Of a DNA stretch of 64,000 bases, positions 26,933 to 36,861 are shown piece after piece. The stretch is from Flavobacterium hibisci (lineage in GTDB: Bacteria > Bacteroidota > Bacteroidia > Flavobacteriales > Flavobacteriaceae). Within the stretch, counting starts at the first letter, position 1, and each line of letters opens with the position of its first letter. Made by a program: the position numbers and the translations under genes. The stretch covers positions 80,824 through 144,823 of the forward strand of contig NZ_JAIQDW010000013.1 of assembly GCF_020026925.1 (NCBI RefSeq), read 5' to 3'. The notes under the pieces are model-generated. The model worked only from the letters and a program-made list of their open reading frames with translations. It was not told the DNA's origin and did no database searches.

Positions 26933-28855
26933 CTATTTAAATCCTCCGAAATAAACTTCTTTCATAAAAATACGATTTCCAAAAACCGGGTTTATTTCTA
27001 CTTTTTCCCTTTGTTCCTGATAGATAGTCTCGCCATTAAAATCTTCAATTTCGTAACGCACATTGTACGGAAGTTTTCCCGAATTCAGGGCTGCAACCGG
27101 ACGATAATCTCCAAAAAGTTTTCTCTCGAAGAAACTCTTATTTCCGTTATCAAATTCTGTTTTTTCTGTTGAAACTATATTGAAATTTTCTTTATCTATA
27201 AAAACATGATAATCCGTTTTTGGAATTGTTCTGTTTCCTGTGCTTAGTGTTTTTTCAAAGTAGTTTAAATGATAACATAATCTTCCTTCGTACATTTCAT
27301 CTTCCAAAACTTCAAAATTATTCCACAAATCGAGTCTTAAATCAGTAAGAAAGTTTACTAAATCAGCATTCTTAGATAAATTATTATGATCATAAGAGGT
27401 AAGTTTTGCCCATTTTGCATTTACGCCGCTTTCACGGTCATCATGACTCCAGGCTTCTGCTCCATTCAAAATTTCATAATAGCTTTCAGGCATTTTTTTT
27501 CTAAGAAGATAATTAGAATTTGTAGCCCATTTTTCTTCTGTCTGAGGCACTTTATTTCCTTCAATCGTAAGTTTAGAAAAAAGATGTGCTTTTTCAATTT
27601 TCTTCAAAGCATCACTTCCTCCCAGACTGGCAATTACTTTTGCTAACAATTTAGCATTAAGCTGATACGGAATCGAATCGAGCATATTATTCCTTTGGAT
27701 TTTGGCTTTTTCCAGTTTTGCTTCACGGTTGGCTTTTTCAGTTTCCCATTCTGCTTCCTGCTGCTCTATTTTTTCAAAAAAAGCTAATCGTTTTTCTTCT
27801 TTTTCTTCTTCAATTTTCGCTCCTAATTTTTTAAGTTCAATAAAACGAGTAGTGTGATTTCTTATCTTTTTATCTGCAAAATTAGCCTTGTTTACTCTTT
27901 CTAAAATAGCAGACCCCCTTGAATCCTGTTTGTCATTTTCAATCAATAGATTAGCATACTGCAATGCTTTTTCTTTATTCTCAAGTAAAAAATAAGTCTG
28001 CGCCAGATTGTTAGTAACAATAAAACGAATATCTTCATTTGCAGGGGAAGGCGGATATTTTACTAATAAACTTTCTAAATACAGCAAATGTGGTGTTAGT
28101 AATTTCTCATCTAAACCTTTTTCAAGGCTTACTTTCTCCATCTGAGCTGTAATTTCTGTCTCAAAAGCAAGCATCTGTTTGTATTCTGAATGTCCTTTTG
28201 ATGTTACAAATTCAAATCTTTCCTTCGATTTATCAGGCGAATATCCAAATTTATAATTTAAAAAATCCTGGATTCTTGCTGCTGCCTGATAAATTACATT
28301 GTCAAACCCAAGCCCTATAGTACTGTAATCTGCCTCCTTAACTGCAGCTCTTACTTTTTTATCATGTTCTGAAACTGCAATTTTCACTTCACCTAAACCA
28401 TTATTTCCGATACTCAATGAATAGGATTCTGAACCTCCAAAATCTTTAGTCAATAAAATCTTATCTCCATATTTAACATCGAGTCTTACATTTGTCAAAT
28501 AGTTAGAACGACCACTGTAAGTCCATTTATTTTCTTTTTTATTATAAGTACTGTCAATATTCGAATCTGTATATCTGGGCATGGCAAAAGTTAAAAAAAA
28601 TTTAAGTTTGCCGTTTACGGGATCTTTTATATATCCATTAATATTAAAAAAATGTTTCTTTAAATTAGATTCTTCTTCCTGCAGTGATTTATCCATTTGA
28701 TAAAAAGCGGTCTGAGTTAATACGTTGTCTAGAACTTGGTACTCGGGATATCTAATTATCGGAATTTTAAATTTCTTGGTTTTAGAGCTTATTTTTTCTT
28801 GTGCCTGCATTGAACCAATTACAAGCAAAACGATTAAGAGTACTGTTTTTTTCAT
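26933..28855 (-). CDS. Exported protein of unknown function
   Basis: The protein has 640 residues from the ATG at 28855. A TTG two codons earlier overlaps the preceding terminator. The signal peptide is MKKTVLLIVLLVIGSMQAQ. A helical middle region (about 230-400) contains a TPR-like segment (NNLAQTYFLLENKEKALQYA) and a Glu/Lys-rich coiled coil (EEEKEEKRLAFFEKIEQQ). The C-terminal half looks beta-rich, with YHVFIDKENFNIVSTEKTEF reminiscent of outer-membrane lipoprotein-sorting-like domains. The family is unknown to me. It follows the PQQ-like propeller gene with a terminator between them. Confidence 0.75.
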   Translation of the reverse strand: MKKTVLLIVLLVIGSMQAQEKISSKTKKFKIPIIRYPEYQVLDNVLTQTAFYQMDKSLQEEESNLKKHFFNINGYIKDPVNGKLKFFLTFAMPRYTDSNIDSTYNKKENKWTYSGRSNYLTNVRLDVKYGDKILLTKDFGGSESYSLSIGNNGLGEVKIAVSEHDKKVRAAVKEADYSTIGLGFDNVIYQAAARIQDFLNYKFGYSPDKSKERFEFVTSKGHSEYKQMLAFETEITAQMEKVSLEKGLDEKLLTPHLLYLESLLVKYPPSPANEDIRFIVTNNLAQTYFLLENKEKALQYANLLIENDKQDSRGSAILERVNKANFADKKIRNHTTRFIELKKLGAKIEEEKEEKRLAFFEKIEQQEAEWETEKANREAKLEKAKIQRNNMLDSIPYQLNAKLLAKVIASLGGSDALKKIEKAHLFSKLTIEGNKVPQTEEKWATNSNYLLRKKMPESYYEILNGAEAWSHDDRESGVNAKWAKLTSYDHNNLSKNADLVNFLTDLRLDLWNNFEVLEDEMYEGRLCYHLNYFEKTLSTGNRTIPKTDYHVFIDKENFNIVSTEKTEFDNGNKSFFERKLFGDYRPVAALNSGKLPYNVRYEIEDFNGETIYQEQREKVEINPVFGNRIFMKEVYFGGFK

Positions 28856-28860
28856 AGGCA

Positions 28861-28893
28861 AAAAAAGCCATCAGAAATTGTATCTGATGGCCT
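28861..28893 (-). terminator. Terminator of the beta-propeller gene
   Basis: The stem AAGGCCATCAGA / TCTGATGGCTT, followed by seven T residues on the minus strand, lies directly between the two exported-protein genes. Confidence 0.88.
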
Positions 28894-28910
28894 TAAAGGT
28901 TTTACATTTT

Positions 28911-30803
28911 TTATTTTTTGTTAAAAATCTGAATAGACTTATCAGAAACATAAAAGATATTCTGAGTTGCCGGATCGATTTCGTAAACCGGTTTATTGTT
29001 GTTAAAAATAATTTTATCTACTTCAACACCATCCGCTTTACTAACTTTAACCAAAACTTTTTCTCCAGTATCTGCTTTTGCAAAAATATAAGAGAAATCT
29101 CTGTTTTGTTTCATCGCATTAAAACGGGAATTAAATTTAGCTGCTACCATGCCAAGAGCTGCTGATCCTGCTGCATAAGCTTTTGCCTGATCCTGGTTAG
29201 TCTTATCTTCCTTTTTTATAACTGTGGATCTCATCTTTCCTGAAGAATCACGGTATGTCATTGTTAATTCAGCTCCTTTGATATCGCTTACTGCTGAACC
29301 TATACCCATACCAATGCTTCCTGCAATAGCAGCACTTTTAATAAGACGTCTTGTTCCTTCACCTGGCTGTGTATAAGTATGGTGGTATTTAATTGTTCCG
29401 TCAACATTTACCCCCATTACTTCAACTGGTCCAGAAAGTACAACTCCCCAAGGAAACTGCTCTATACTGTTTAATTCTTTTTCTTTTTTGATATTTACTT
29501 TTGCGAAAGGCTCCGGTTTATCGCTAATACTTGGATCAAACTTGTATAATTTTTCGTCGTTATAAACTACGTAAGAATTTGTAGCTTCATCGTAAGCAGG
29601 TAATACAGGACGATTTTTATCAAAATTAATATTACGCTTCCAAAGTTTAATTCCTGATTTGTAATCAACCATATTTCCGTAAGTACCTGTCAGGTACATA
29701 ACTTTTTCACCTACTTTTCCTAAATAATAAATTGGATCTTCTTTGTCGTCAGAAATTTCGATGAATTTTTTCCAAAGTTTTTCACCGTCTTTGTTGATTA
29801 GCATCATTTCGTTTTCAGCTACATATAAGAAATCCTGATCGATTGGGATAACTCTTTTTAAACCGTCTCCACGAGCATCTTTTTTCCATATTTTTTCACC
29901 TGAAGTTAAATCATAAAAATTAAAACCGCTGTAGTGAGCTACTAAGATTTTTGTCCCCCAGTCTTCCAGATAAACCACTCTTTTTGTTTTGATAGATTCT
30001 TTCCAGATACTTTTTCCTGTTTCAGTATTCAACACATTTAAGTATTGTTTGGTAGAAAAAGTTCCTGCATTATTAACTACCACAATATTTTTATCATTTT
30101 GAGTTAAAAAGAATTTAGAATAATCTTCTTCACCTTTCCAGTTTAATTTCCCTGAGTTTCTGTCGAAAGAATATAATTTTCCGTACAACAAATAGTAAAT
30201 AACTGATCCGTGTACTGTCGCAATATTTGTGTTTGCAGATTCTTTAAAAGAAAAACTAAATAATGATTTTGCTTTATCTACTGTAGTATTCCATTTCAAT
30301 TCTCCTGTTTTCATATCCAATAAAGCGATTGCCATGTCACCGTCTTTTTTCAAAGTAAGCAGATATTCGTCTGTTTCAGGAATAAAATCTGACTGCGTTA
30401 CCCAGAACGATTCTTTAGATGAATTGTAAACTACTTTCCCGCTATCGGTATTAATAATTAAATATTTGCTATTGATATAAGCTTCAACGTATGGACTTCC
30501 CGGAACACTGGTTAAATCGCTTTTCTCCTTAAAAATTTTTCCAAAATCAGGATCTGTCAAAATATCTCCTGCTGAAGTAGTTCCAAAATCATCTTTAGTC
30601 AGGGTCCAGACAATTTTTTTTGTTTCCGGATCTAAGCCTTTTATAGTTCCGCCTTCCTTAAATACAACAACACCGGTAATTTCGTTTTGTACTAAATCCT
30701 GAACGGCATTTTCTGTTGTAACAATTTCATCATACTTCCTTTGAGAAACAGCAGAAATCGAAACAGCCAGAAGTAAAATAATTGAAAAAGTAATTTTCTT
30801 CAT
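28911..30803 (-). CDS. Exported PQQ-like beta-propeller repeat protein
   Basis: The 630-residue protein has a signal peptide ending SAVSQ. Repeated blades of the form G.I.W....G..V.ALDMKTGELKW (for example MALLDMKTGELKWNTTVD, YSFDRNSGKLNWKGEED and VLNTETGKSIWKES) follow through about residue 430. The C-terminal region (about 470-560) contains a Gly/Ala-rich hydrophobic stretch that may insert into a membrane. The repeats are like those of BamB and quinoprotein-type propellers, but no enzyme residues are evident. It is probably a periplasmic scaffold; the exact role is unknown. Confidence 0.8.
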   Translation of the reverse strand: MKKITFSIILLLAVSISAVSQRKYDEIVTTENAVQDLVQNEITGVVVFKEGGTIKGLDPETKKIVWTLTKDDFGTTSAGDILTDPDFGKIFKEKSDLTSVPGSPYVEAYINSKYLIINTDSGKVVYNSSKESFWVTQSDFIPETDEYLLTLKKDGDMAIALLDMKTGELKWNTTVDKAKSLFSFSFKESANTNIATVHGSVIYYLLYGKLYSFDRNSGKLNWKGEEDYSKFFLTQNDKNIVVVNNAGTFSTKQYLNVLNTETGKSIWKESIKTKRVVYLEDWGTKILVAHYSGFNFYDLTSGEKIWKKDARGDGLKRVIPIDQDFLYVAENEMMLINKDGEKLWKKFIEISDDKEDPIYYLGKVGEKVMYLTGTYGNMVDYKSGIKLWKRNINFDKNRPVLPAYDEATNSYVVYNDEKLYKFDPSISDKPEPFAKVNIKKEKELNSIEQFPWGVVLSGPVEVMGVNVDGTIKYHHTYTQPGEGTRRLIKSAAIAGSIGMGIGSAVSDIKGAELTMTYRDSSGKMRSTVIKKEDKTNQDQAKAYAAGSAALGMVAAKFNSRFNAMKQNRDFSYIFAKADTGEKVLVKVSKADGVEVDKIIFNNNKPVYEIDPATQNIFYVSDKSIQIFNKK

Positions 30804-30887
30804 AGTAGATTTTTTTAATTAATGAATAGATATGTGGCAATTATGAATGAAATAATTGTCTGCGAATATATACAAATTAAACTTTAT

Positions 30888-31601
30888 TTAAGAAAATATT
30901 TCTTTCAAAACCTCAAGTGATTTAGGTTTTTTAAAACCATCTAAATGAAAGCTGTAATAATCAATCAGAATCTTTAGCAGTATTTGTTTTTCAATCACGT
31001 GAAAGGTTTTCTGATCATTATCAAATTTTAAAGTCAGTAGTTTTTTAAACAGATTTGTTTCGTGTTCAGACAGGGAATCTGATCCTTTAAAAAGAGTAAA
31101 AACACCATTATTCATTTCAAAATATGGCAAATCAAGTTCTGAAATATCAGGATAAAAACCTAAATATTTTGTAGTTTCCAACATTAAAATTAAATGAAAA
31201 TTAGAAATTTCATCGTGATGGTCGAGCCATGTGAGCGCTGTTTCTAAAAACACAAACAATGATTCATTCTTTTCTTCTTCCTGTATTGAATAATGCAAAA
31301 TTTCAGAAAGAAACATGACCATTGTACTTTTTACAAGATCTGTATGAATGCTTTGAAAAGGAACAGCTGTTTTGATTTCTTTGAAGTTTTCTAAAGTGCC
31401 TTTATTTTTATGCACTGCTTCTATTTCGAGAATAGACAGAGGCTGAAAATAAGCAATTTTCTGGCTTGCTTTCCGACTCGAAAAAGCGTCACGCACAAAA
31501 TAGGATTTCAGTCCGTTTGAAAGTGTGAAGCATTTTACGATCAGGCTTTTTTCATTAAACTTTAAAGCCGAAATAACGATTGCTTTGGTTTTAACCAGCA
31601 T
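30888..31601 (-). CDS. recO: DNA repair protein RecO
   Basis: The 237-residue protein helps load RecA at gaps. The N-terminal OB-fold begins MLVKTKAIVISALKFNEKSLIVKCFTL, and the helical C-terminal domain contains FHLILMLETTKYLGFYPDIS. Zinc-binding Cys residues of the E. coli type are not present, as in many Bacteroidetes. It lies downstream of the porZ gene with an acyltransferase between them. Confidence 0.93.
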   Translation of the reverse strand: MLVKTKAIVISALKFNEKSLIVKCFTLSNGLKSYFVRDAFSSRKASQKIAYFQPLSILEIEAVHKNKGTLENFKEIKTAVPFQSIHTDLVKSTMVMFLSEILHYSIQEEEKNESLFVFLETALTWLDHHDEISNFHLILMLETTKYLGFYPDISELDLPYFEMNNGVFTLFKGSDSLSEHETNLFKKLLTLKFDNDQKTFHVIEKQILLKILIDYYSFHLDGFKKPKSLEVLKEIFS

Positions 31602-31653
31602 ATATTAAATATTCAAATAGCGTTAAAATTCAAATTAGCCATGTCAAAAATTA

Positions 31654-32712
31654 TTATTTGCTTAGTCTTTTCTTCAAATTTAAAAAATAACTTTCGAAAT
31701 ATCTATATGACAAATTTGCTGTTAAAACTGTAAAAGTAAAAACTAAAAAATTAAAAATAATTATTGAGCAAAAGCTTGACACTTTTAAGTGAAAATCAAA
31801 TTTTAAAAAAACTAATCCTACAATTTGCATCATTATAGCATGATACATGTATATACCATATGATATTTTGCCCAAATGATTCAACACTTTACTTTCCAAT
31901 ATCAGGATTGGTTTTTCCACTAATTGGCAAATCGTCAATCCGAATAATATCATACTGAAAAAATGATAAGCCCAATTACTCAAATTATCTTTAAAGATAG
32001 ATGTTGTAAAATATACCACAAGAGTTATAAAAACAAAATATCTAATTTTTTGAATCCTTATCTTTTCATTTAGCAATATGACTGAACACATTCCGCTAAA
32101 AGAAAAATAAAAAAATAACATTTTATAGCTTTTTAAAAAATCAACAAAATCTGAAAAATAGAGCCAGAAATATAAAACTGTAAAAAACAACAAAAACCTT
32201 ACTATATTTTTTAACGGCAATACGAAAATTAATGGCGCTATTAGCAGATAAAACTGTTCTTCTATTGCTATTGACCATAATATTTCTATTATACCTCCTG
32301 GCTTATATGAGGCAAAAATATTTGAAAACAAAGTGGCTGATAAAAAAATACCATGTAAAAAATTATAATTATTTTGAAAATTAAATCCAAACCATGGTAA
32401 AATAAACCTATAATATAGTAATCCAAAGATTAATATTAAATAGTACAATGGAAAAATCCTTAAAATCCTTCTTAAAAAAAAGTGTTGCAAATTAATTGAA
32501 TTATAAATTGACTTCTCAATATATAATTGTCTTATAATTAAAAAACCACTTAATGAAAAAAACATAAAAACAGCTTCTTCTCCTTTATCAAAAATGGAAA
32601 AATTATCATAAGAAGTAAAACCTCTATTTTTACTAAATTGAAACGTGTGGAAAAACACAACCAACGATGCCAAAATAAATCTTAATGAAGTTAAATTTGG
32701 TAAGCTTTTCAT
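31654..32712 (-). CDS. Acyltransferase 3 (OafA/YrhL) family membrane protein
   Basis: The 352-residue protein has about ten hydrophobic segments. The N-terminal motif SLRFILASLVVFFHTFQF carries the conserved R and H, and LRRILRIFPLYYLIL and ILWSIAIEEQFYLL are family signatures. Members transfer acetyl or other acyl groups to cell-surface sugars. The gene is noticeably more AT-rich than recO and porZ on either side, which suggests later acquisition. The substrate is unknown. Confidence 0.9.
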   Translation of the reverse strand: MKSLPNLTSLRFILASLVVFFHTFQFSKNRGFTSYDNFSIFDKGEEAVFMFFSLSGFLIIRQLYIEKSIYNSINLQHFFLRRILRIFPLYYLILIFGLLYYRFILPWFGFNFQNNYNFLHGIFLSATLFSNIFASYKPGGIIEILWSIAIEEQFYLLIAPLIFVLPLKNIVRFLLFFTVLYFWLYFSDFVDFLKSYKMLFFYFSFSGMCSVILLNEKIRIQKIRYFVFITLVVYFTTSIFKDNLSNWAYHFFSMILFGLTICQLVEKPILILESKVLNHLGKISYGIYMYHAIMMQIVGLVFLKFDFHLKVSSFCSIIIFNFLVFTFTVLTANLSYRYFESYFLNLKKRLSK

Positions 32713-32746
32713 ATTGAATCTAAATCATTTATGAGTAACAATCAAA

Positions 32747-35029
32747 TCATCTTACAATCATAACTTTCTTAACTTTTGTTTCAGCACCATCTTTTGAAGA
32801 AATAAAAATCATATAAACTCCTGATGCTACTTTATAACGACCAAAAGCAGTTGTATCCCATTCTATTGTTCCTCCTTCTGATATTGCCTCATAAACTAAA
32901 TTCCCTTCTACATCAGTTATTTTAACATTAGCCTTATCTATTAATCCGGCTACTTTAATCGTTCCCGTATATGATGGCCGTACTGGATTTGGGTATACAT
33001 ATACATTATTTAAATTATCAACTGCTTCTGTTGCTACCCCTTTAAAGGAAATCATTCCTTTATTAGTCGCAATAAAAACCTCACCAGTTTTATCATTGAT
33101 TTTAATATCGTTTATAGTATTAGCTGGTAAGGGCGAATTGTTTATCGTAAAATGATATTTTGTATCCTGACCATTTGGCGATACCATAAAAACACCTGAA
33201 TCTACAGTTCCTATCCATTTATTATTAGCTCCATCAACGGCAATTGAAGTGATAAATTGTTCATATAATAATTCCTGAGCTAAATTATCCTCGATAATAA
33301 TAATTGGATTTGTTTTTAATTGATTTTCGGATTGAAAACTACCTACGTTTGTCAAAATGCGAAGTCCTTTTGTCGTTCCAATCCAGAGTTGATTTTTCGT
33401 ATCAACTGCTATCGCTCTGACATCAGCAACTGGCAAATTTCCAGCATCAGTACCCGTTGTCATTTTCTTGAACGTATTTGTTGTTTCGTTAAAACCAACT
33501 ACTCCATCTCTATTTGTTGCTATCCATTTTACATTATTTTTATCAATCACAATATCTGCATAACTTACGTCTTCGGCTTTTGAAAGAATACTTCTCATCG
33601 AATAACTTTGCCATTGCCCAGTTGTTTTTAAAACTTTCAATCCATTTTCTATTCGGCTGTTAGTTACCCAAAAATTCCCTGCTTGATCAAAAGCGGTTCC
33701 ATTAATACGAATATCAATATAAGTTGGACCTCCGGCTGTTAAACTTTCTAAACCACTATTTTTCTCATTATATAAAACAGTTGGAACATCATTTTCAATT
33801 TTTAACAATCCAGAGAAAAAAGAACTTGCAAAAACCTCATTTGTATTTTTTGGATTTACAATTATTCTGGTTATTGACTGAGCGTTTAAAACACTGGAAT
33901 ATGGAATATTTAACCAACCAGACGAGCTAAATTTACTAATACCGTAGCTATCTAGAGCATACGGATTATAAAACAAATCGTAATCCCCATATACTGCCCA
34001 AGTTTGATTTGAAGCAGCATAAATTGAAAAAATGTTGTTTTTTGAAGGTCCACCTGGTGTTTTATTTTCAAAAACTGTTGAAACTGAAAGGGAAGAAGTA
34101 AATAACCCATTTTCTTTAGTTCCAATATAAATAAAATCATCAATAGCAGTTGCACAACTAAAATTCAAACTTGCATCTAAAACCTGAGTATTAGAGATCT
34201 GCCGACTGAGAACCATTTGATTATTGTAAACATAAATTGCCCCGGGCGTAGTTATAAACAACTGGTGATTTATGGCCCTCATATCTGTAGAAGATTGTGG
34301 AAGCTGAAAAAAGCCAACAAATGAATTTGAATTATACCTATGAATATACCCGCCAGAATTAACTGCAATAAGCACTGTGTCCAGCGTTTCAACACTTGAC
34401 CAATCACCTGAGTTAACTACCGCCCATTGTTTGTAATCAACTAAATTTGCATTAGTACTATCTGCTCGTCTTATTCCGCTTGAAGTAGCTGCATAAATAA
34501 AACCATTAAAAAGAGTGGTTTGTTTTACACTGATTTCAGCACCTGCATCCCCAATAAAATAAGTATCTCCAAATTTTGAAGTTACCAAATTAAACTGTAC
34601 AATTCCGAAATCACAGGAAACATAAATCAATCCGTTATGCTCCATAAAATGATTGATCTTTTTTAGATTTGATGGTAGCTGTTTATTGATAATATCTACA
34701 ACTTTTAACATACTTCCATCTTTTTCTTTTATGACAATTATCAAACCGTTTTCATAACCTATAATTGTTTTTTTTAAAGCTTCGCTGTAATGTATTGAAG
34801 ATATAGTCTGTCCTGAAAGACCTTCAATTGTTGTGGTCGTTGTAATAGCATTTGTCGTTAAGTTCTTTGAAAACAAAGCATTTTCAGAAGCAGCAATAAT
34901 AGCTGTTGGACTTACAGAAATATCCTTAATATTATTATACGAAAAATAGCCCTGCCAGGATAATGCTCCCTGAGAAAAACAATTTTGAACAATTATAAGA
35001 AACAGAATATAAAGAAACTTTTTTTTCAT
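32747..35029 (-). CDS. porZ: Type IX secretion system protein PorZ-like
   Basis: The 760-residue protein has a signal peptide ending NCFSQ. The N-terminal beta-propeller domain is of the PorZ type (SWQGYFSYNNIKDISVSPTAIIAASENA), and further two-component-regulator-like propeller blades follow (VDTKNQLWIGTTKGLRIL, VDGANNKWIGTVDSGVF). A C-terminal type A sorting domain has YVYPNPVRPSYTGTIKV and ends YMIFISSKDGAETKVKKVMIVR. PorZ is part of the T9SS attachment complex at the cell surface. Position near recO and domain order support the call. Confidence 0.87.
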   Translation of the reverse strand: MKKKFLYILFLIIVQNCFSQGALSWQGYFSYNNIKDISVSPTAIIAASENALFSKNLTTNAITTTTTIEGLSGQTISSIHYSEALKKTIIGYENGLIIVIKEKDGSMLKVVDIINKQLPSNLKKINHFMEHNGLIYVSCDFGIVQFNLVTSKFGDTYFIGDAGAEISVKQTTLFNGFIYAATSSGIRRADSTNANLVDYKQWAVVNSGDWSSVETLDTVLIAVNSGGYIHRYNSNSFVGFFQLPQSSTDMRAINHQLFITTPGAIYVYNNQMVLSRQISNTQVLDASLNFSCATAIDDFIYIGTKENGLFTSSLSVSTVFENKTPGGPSKNNIFSIYAASNQTWAVYGDYDLFYNPYALDSYGISKFSSSGWLNIPYSSVLNAQSITRIIVNPKNTNEVFASSFFSGLLKIENDVPTVLYNEKNSGLESLTAGGPTYIDIRINGTAFDQAGNFWVTNSRIENGLKVLKTTGQWQSYSMRSILSKAEDVSYADIVIDKNNVKWIATNRDGVVGFNETTNTFKKMTTGTDAGNLPVADVRAIAVDTKNQLWIGTTKGLRILTNVGSFQSENQLKTNPIIIIEDNLAQELLYEQFITSIAVDGANNKWIGTVDSGVFMVSPNGQDTKYHFTINNSPLPANTINDIKINDKTGEVFIATNKGMISFKGVATEAVDNLNNVYVYPNPVRPSYTGTIKVAGLIDKANVKITDVEGNLVYEAISEGGTIEWDTTAFGRYKVASGVYMIFISSKDGAETKVKKVMIVR

Positions 35030-35051
35030 TTGCTTGAAAGATTCAGATTGA

Positions 35052-35059
35052 CAAATATA
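35052..35059 (-). promoter_or_regulatory. -7 promoter element of porZ
   Basis: TATATTTG on the minus strand matches TAnnTTTG 22 bp upstream of the start codon. No correctly spaced TTG is seen. Confidence 0.4.
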
Positions 35060-35129
35060 CTACAAACGAAAGTATTTGATTTTTGTTCTTTTTAAAATTC
35101 TATTTTAAACATCAGAAGTTTTTTAAAAC

Positions 35130-35178
35130 TAAGAATGCCTTCATTTTATTTTTAAGTATAAAACAAAGGCACTCTTTA
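35130..35178 (-). terminator. Terminator of gdhA
   Basis: The stem AAGAATGCCTT / AAGGCACTCTT contains one mismatch pair and has T-rich flanks. It lies 18 bp after the stop codon. Confidence 0.6.
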
Positions 35179-35193
35179 AAATCTAAATAAAAG

Positions 35194-36540
35194 CTATACT
35201 ACTCCCTGAGCAAGCATCGCATCTGCAACCTTAACAAAGCCGGCAATGTTAGCTCCTTTCACGTAATTTACATATCCATCTTCTTCAGCACCGTATTTTT
35301 TACACTGGTTATGAATGCCGACCATTATTTCTTTTAGTCTCAAATCTACTTCTTCGCTTGTCCAGTTTAGGCGAATAGAATTTTGGGTCATTTCTAATCC
35401 GGATGCAGCAACTCCGCCCGCATTTGCCGCTTTTCCGGGAGCAAAAAGCACTTTATTATCTAAGAACAATTTAATTGCATCTAATGTAGAAGGCATATTT
35501 GCAGCCTCAGTTACACACAAAACACCATTATCAATAAGTTTCTGAGCATCTTCACCATTCAACTCATTTTGGGTGGCACATGGAATTGCAATATCTACTT
35601 TTACTTCCCACGGACTTTTACCTTTATGGAAAATAGCATTTGGATATTTCTCTAAATATCTTTCTGCCCTGTTGTCTCCAGTTGCCCGCATTTCCAGCAT
35701 ATGATCAATTTTTTCTCCAGAGATCCCTTCTTCATCATAAATATAACCGTCAGGACCAGAAATCGTAACTACTTTTCCTCCAAGTTCATTTACTTTTAAA
35801 GCAACGCCCCAGGCAACATTTCCAAACCCTGAAATAGCCACTATTTTTCCTTTTATTTCGTGACCAATAGTACGTAACATTTGATCCGTAAAATATACTA
35901 CTCCATAACCTGTAGCTTCTGGTCTGATTAATGATCCTCCATAAGCAAGGCCTTTTCCAGTCAAAACACCAGTAAATTCATTTCTGATTCTTTTATACTG
36001 ACCAAACAAGTACCCAATTTCTCTGGCACCAACACCAATATCTCCGGCAGGGACATCCAGATCCGGACCGATATGGCGACATAATTCTGTCATAAACGAT
36101 TGACAGAAACGCATAATTTCACCATCAGATTTTCCTTCAGGGTCAAAATCAGAACCTCCTTTTCCTCCTCCCATTGGCAAAGTTGTCAGACTATTCTTGA
36201 AAACCTGCTCAAAAGCCAAAAATTTCAAAACTGAAAGATTTACTGTGTGATGAAATCTGATTCCGCCTTTATAAGGACCAATTGCCGAATTCATCTGAAT
36301 TCGAAAACCTCTGTTTACAATGATTTCCCCCTTATCATCTACCCATGGGACTCTAAAAATTATAGATCGCTCGGGTTCTGCTATTCTAAGAAGTAAGTTT
36401 TTTCCATCGTATTTTTTTTGTTCAGCTATAAACGGAATTACTGTTTCTGCGAACTCTCTGACGGCCTGAAGAAATTCAGGTTCATTTGGATTTTTTGACT
36501 CTACAAGAGCCATAAACTCATTTATTTTTTGCTTCATCAT
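35194..36540 (-). CDS. gdhA: NADP-type glutamate dehydrogenase
   Basis: The 448-residue enzyme reductively aminates 2-oxoglutarate to glutamate. Visible elements are KGGIRFHHTVN, the catalytic-Lys region PMGGGKGGSDFDP, the nucleotide-binding ISGFGNVAWGVA and a C-terminal GANIAGFVKVADAM. The length matches hexameric GDH of the E. coli type, usually NADP-linked. Either of two adjacent ATG codons (36540 or 36537) can start it. A -7 element and a palindrome upstream suggest regulated transcription. Confidence 0.95.
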   Translation of the reverse strand: MMKQKINEFMALVESKNPNEPEFLQAVREFAETVIPFIAEQKKYDGKNLLLRIAEPERSIIFRVPWVDDKGEIIVNRGFRIQMNSAIGPYKGGIRFHHTVNLSVLKFLAFEQVFKNSLTTLPMGGGKGGSDFDPEGKSDGEIMRFCQSFMTELCRHIGPDLDVPAGDIGVGAREIGYLFGQYKRIRNEFTGVLTGKGLAYGGSLIRPEATGYGVVYFTDQMLRTIGHEIKGKIVAISGFGNVAWGVALKVNELGGKVVTISGPDGYIYDEEGISGEKIDHMLEMRATGDNRAERYLEKYPNAIFHKGKSPWEVKVDIAIPCATQNELNGEDAQKLIDNGVLCVTEAANMPSTLDAIKLFLDNKVLFAPGKAANAGGVAASGLEMTQNSIRLNWTSEEVDLRLKEIMVGIHNQCKKYGAEEDGYVNYVKGANIAGFVKVADAMLAQGVV

Positions 36541-36602
36541 TTTGAAATAAATTATGCTTACAAATCATTTATTTGTACAATTAAATAGGAAAACCTCATT
36601 AA

Positions 36603-36633
36603 GAAAACGTTTTCGTTATCCATAACAAAGGTA
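36603..36633 (-). promoter_or_regulatory. gdhA promoter -7 element and overlapping palindrome
   Basis: TACCTTTG on the minus strand (36626-36633) matches TAnnTTTG. A perfect 12-bp palindrome, GAAAACGTTTTC (36603-36614), lies about 12 bp downstream of it, at the expected transcription start. The geometry suits a repressor operator. No TTG element is found at normal spacing. Confidence 0.45.
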
Positions 36634-36827
36634 AAGCAAAATCAATTTGAAAATTATCTTTTATAACAATTTTACAAGAATTATACATTTTTCAAACAAA
36701 TTTAAAATTCTCATTTACAAAAATTAGATTACAGCCTAAACAGAATATTATGATTAACTTTTTAAGTGTTTTTATAGTTATTTTTTAATTGGCTAATTAA
36801 TTATTTAAAAGTCGGTTATGTTTTTTA
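36634..36827. other. Divergent spacer, no gene seen
   Basis: This AT-rich region lies between the gdhA promoter and the THC0290-type gene promoter. No ORF or strong hairpin is visible. Confidence 0.4.
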
Positions 36828-36835
36828 TATATTTG
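36828..36835 (+). promoter_or_regulatory. -7 promoter element of the THC0290_0291-type gene
   Basis: TATATTTG matches TAnnTTTG 26 bp upstream of the chosen ATG at 36862. Confidence 0.45.
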
Positions 36836-36861
36836 CCCATGATTTGAAAGCGGAAAAACTC

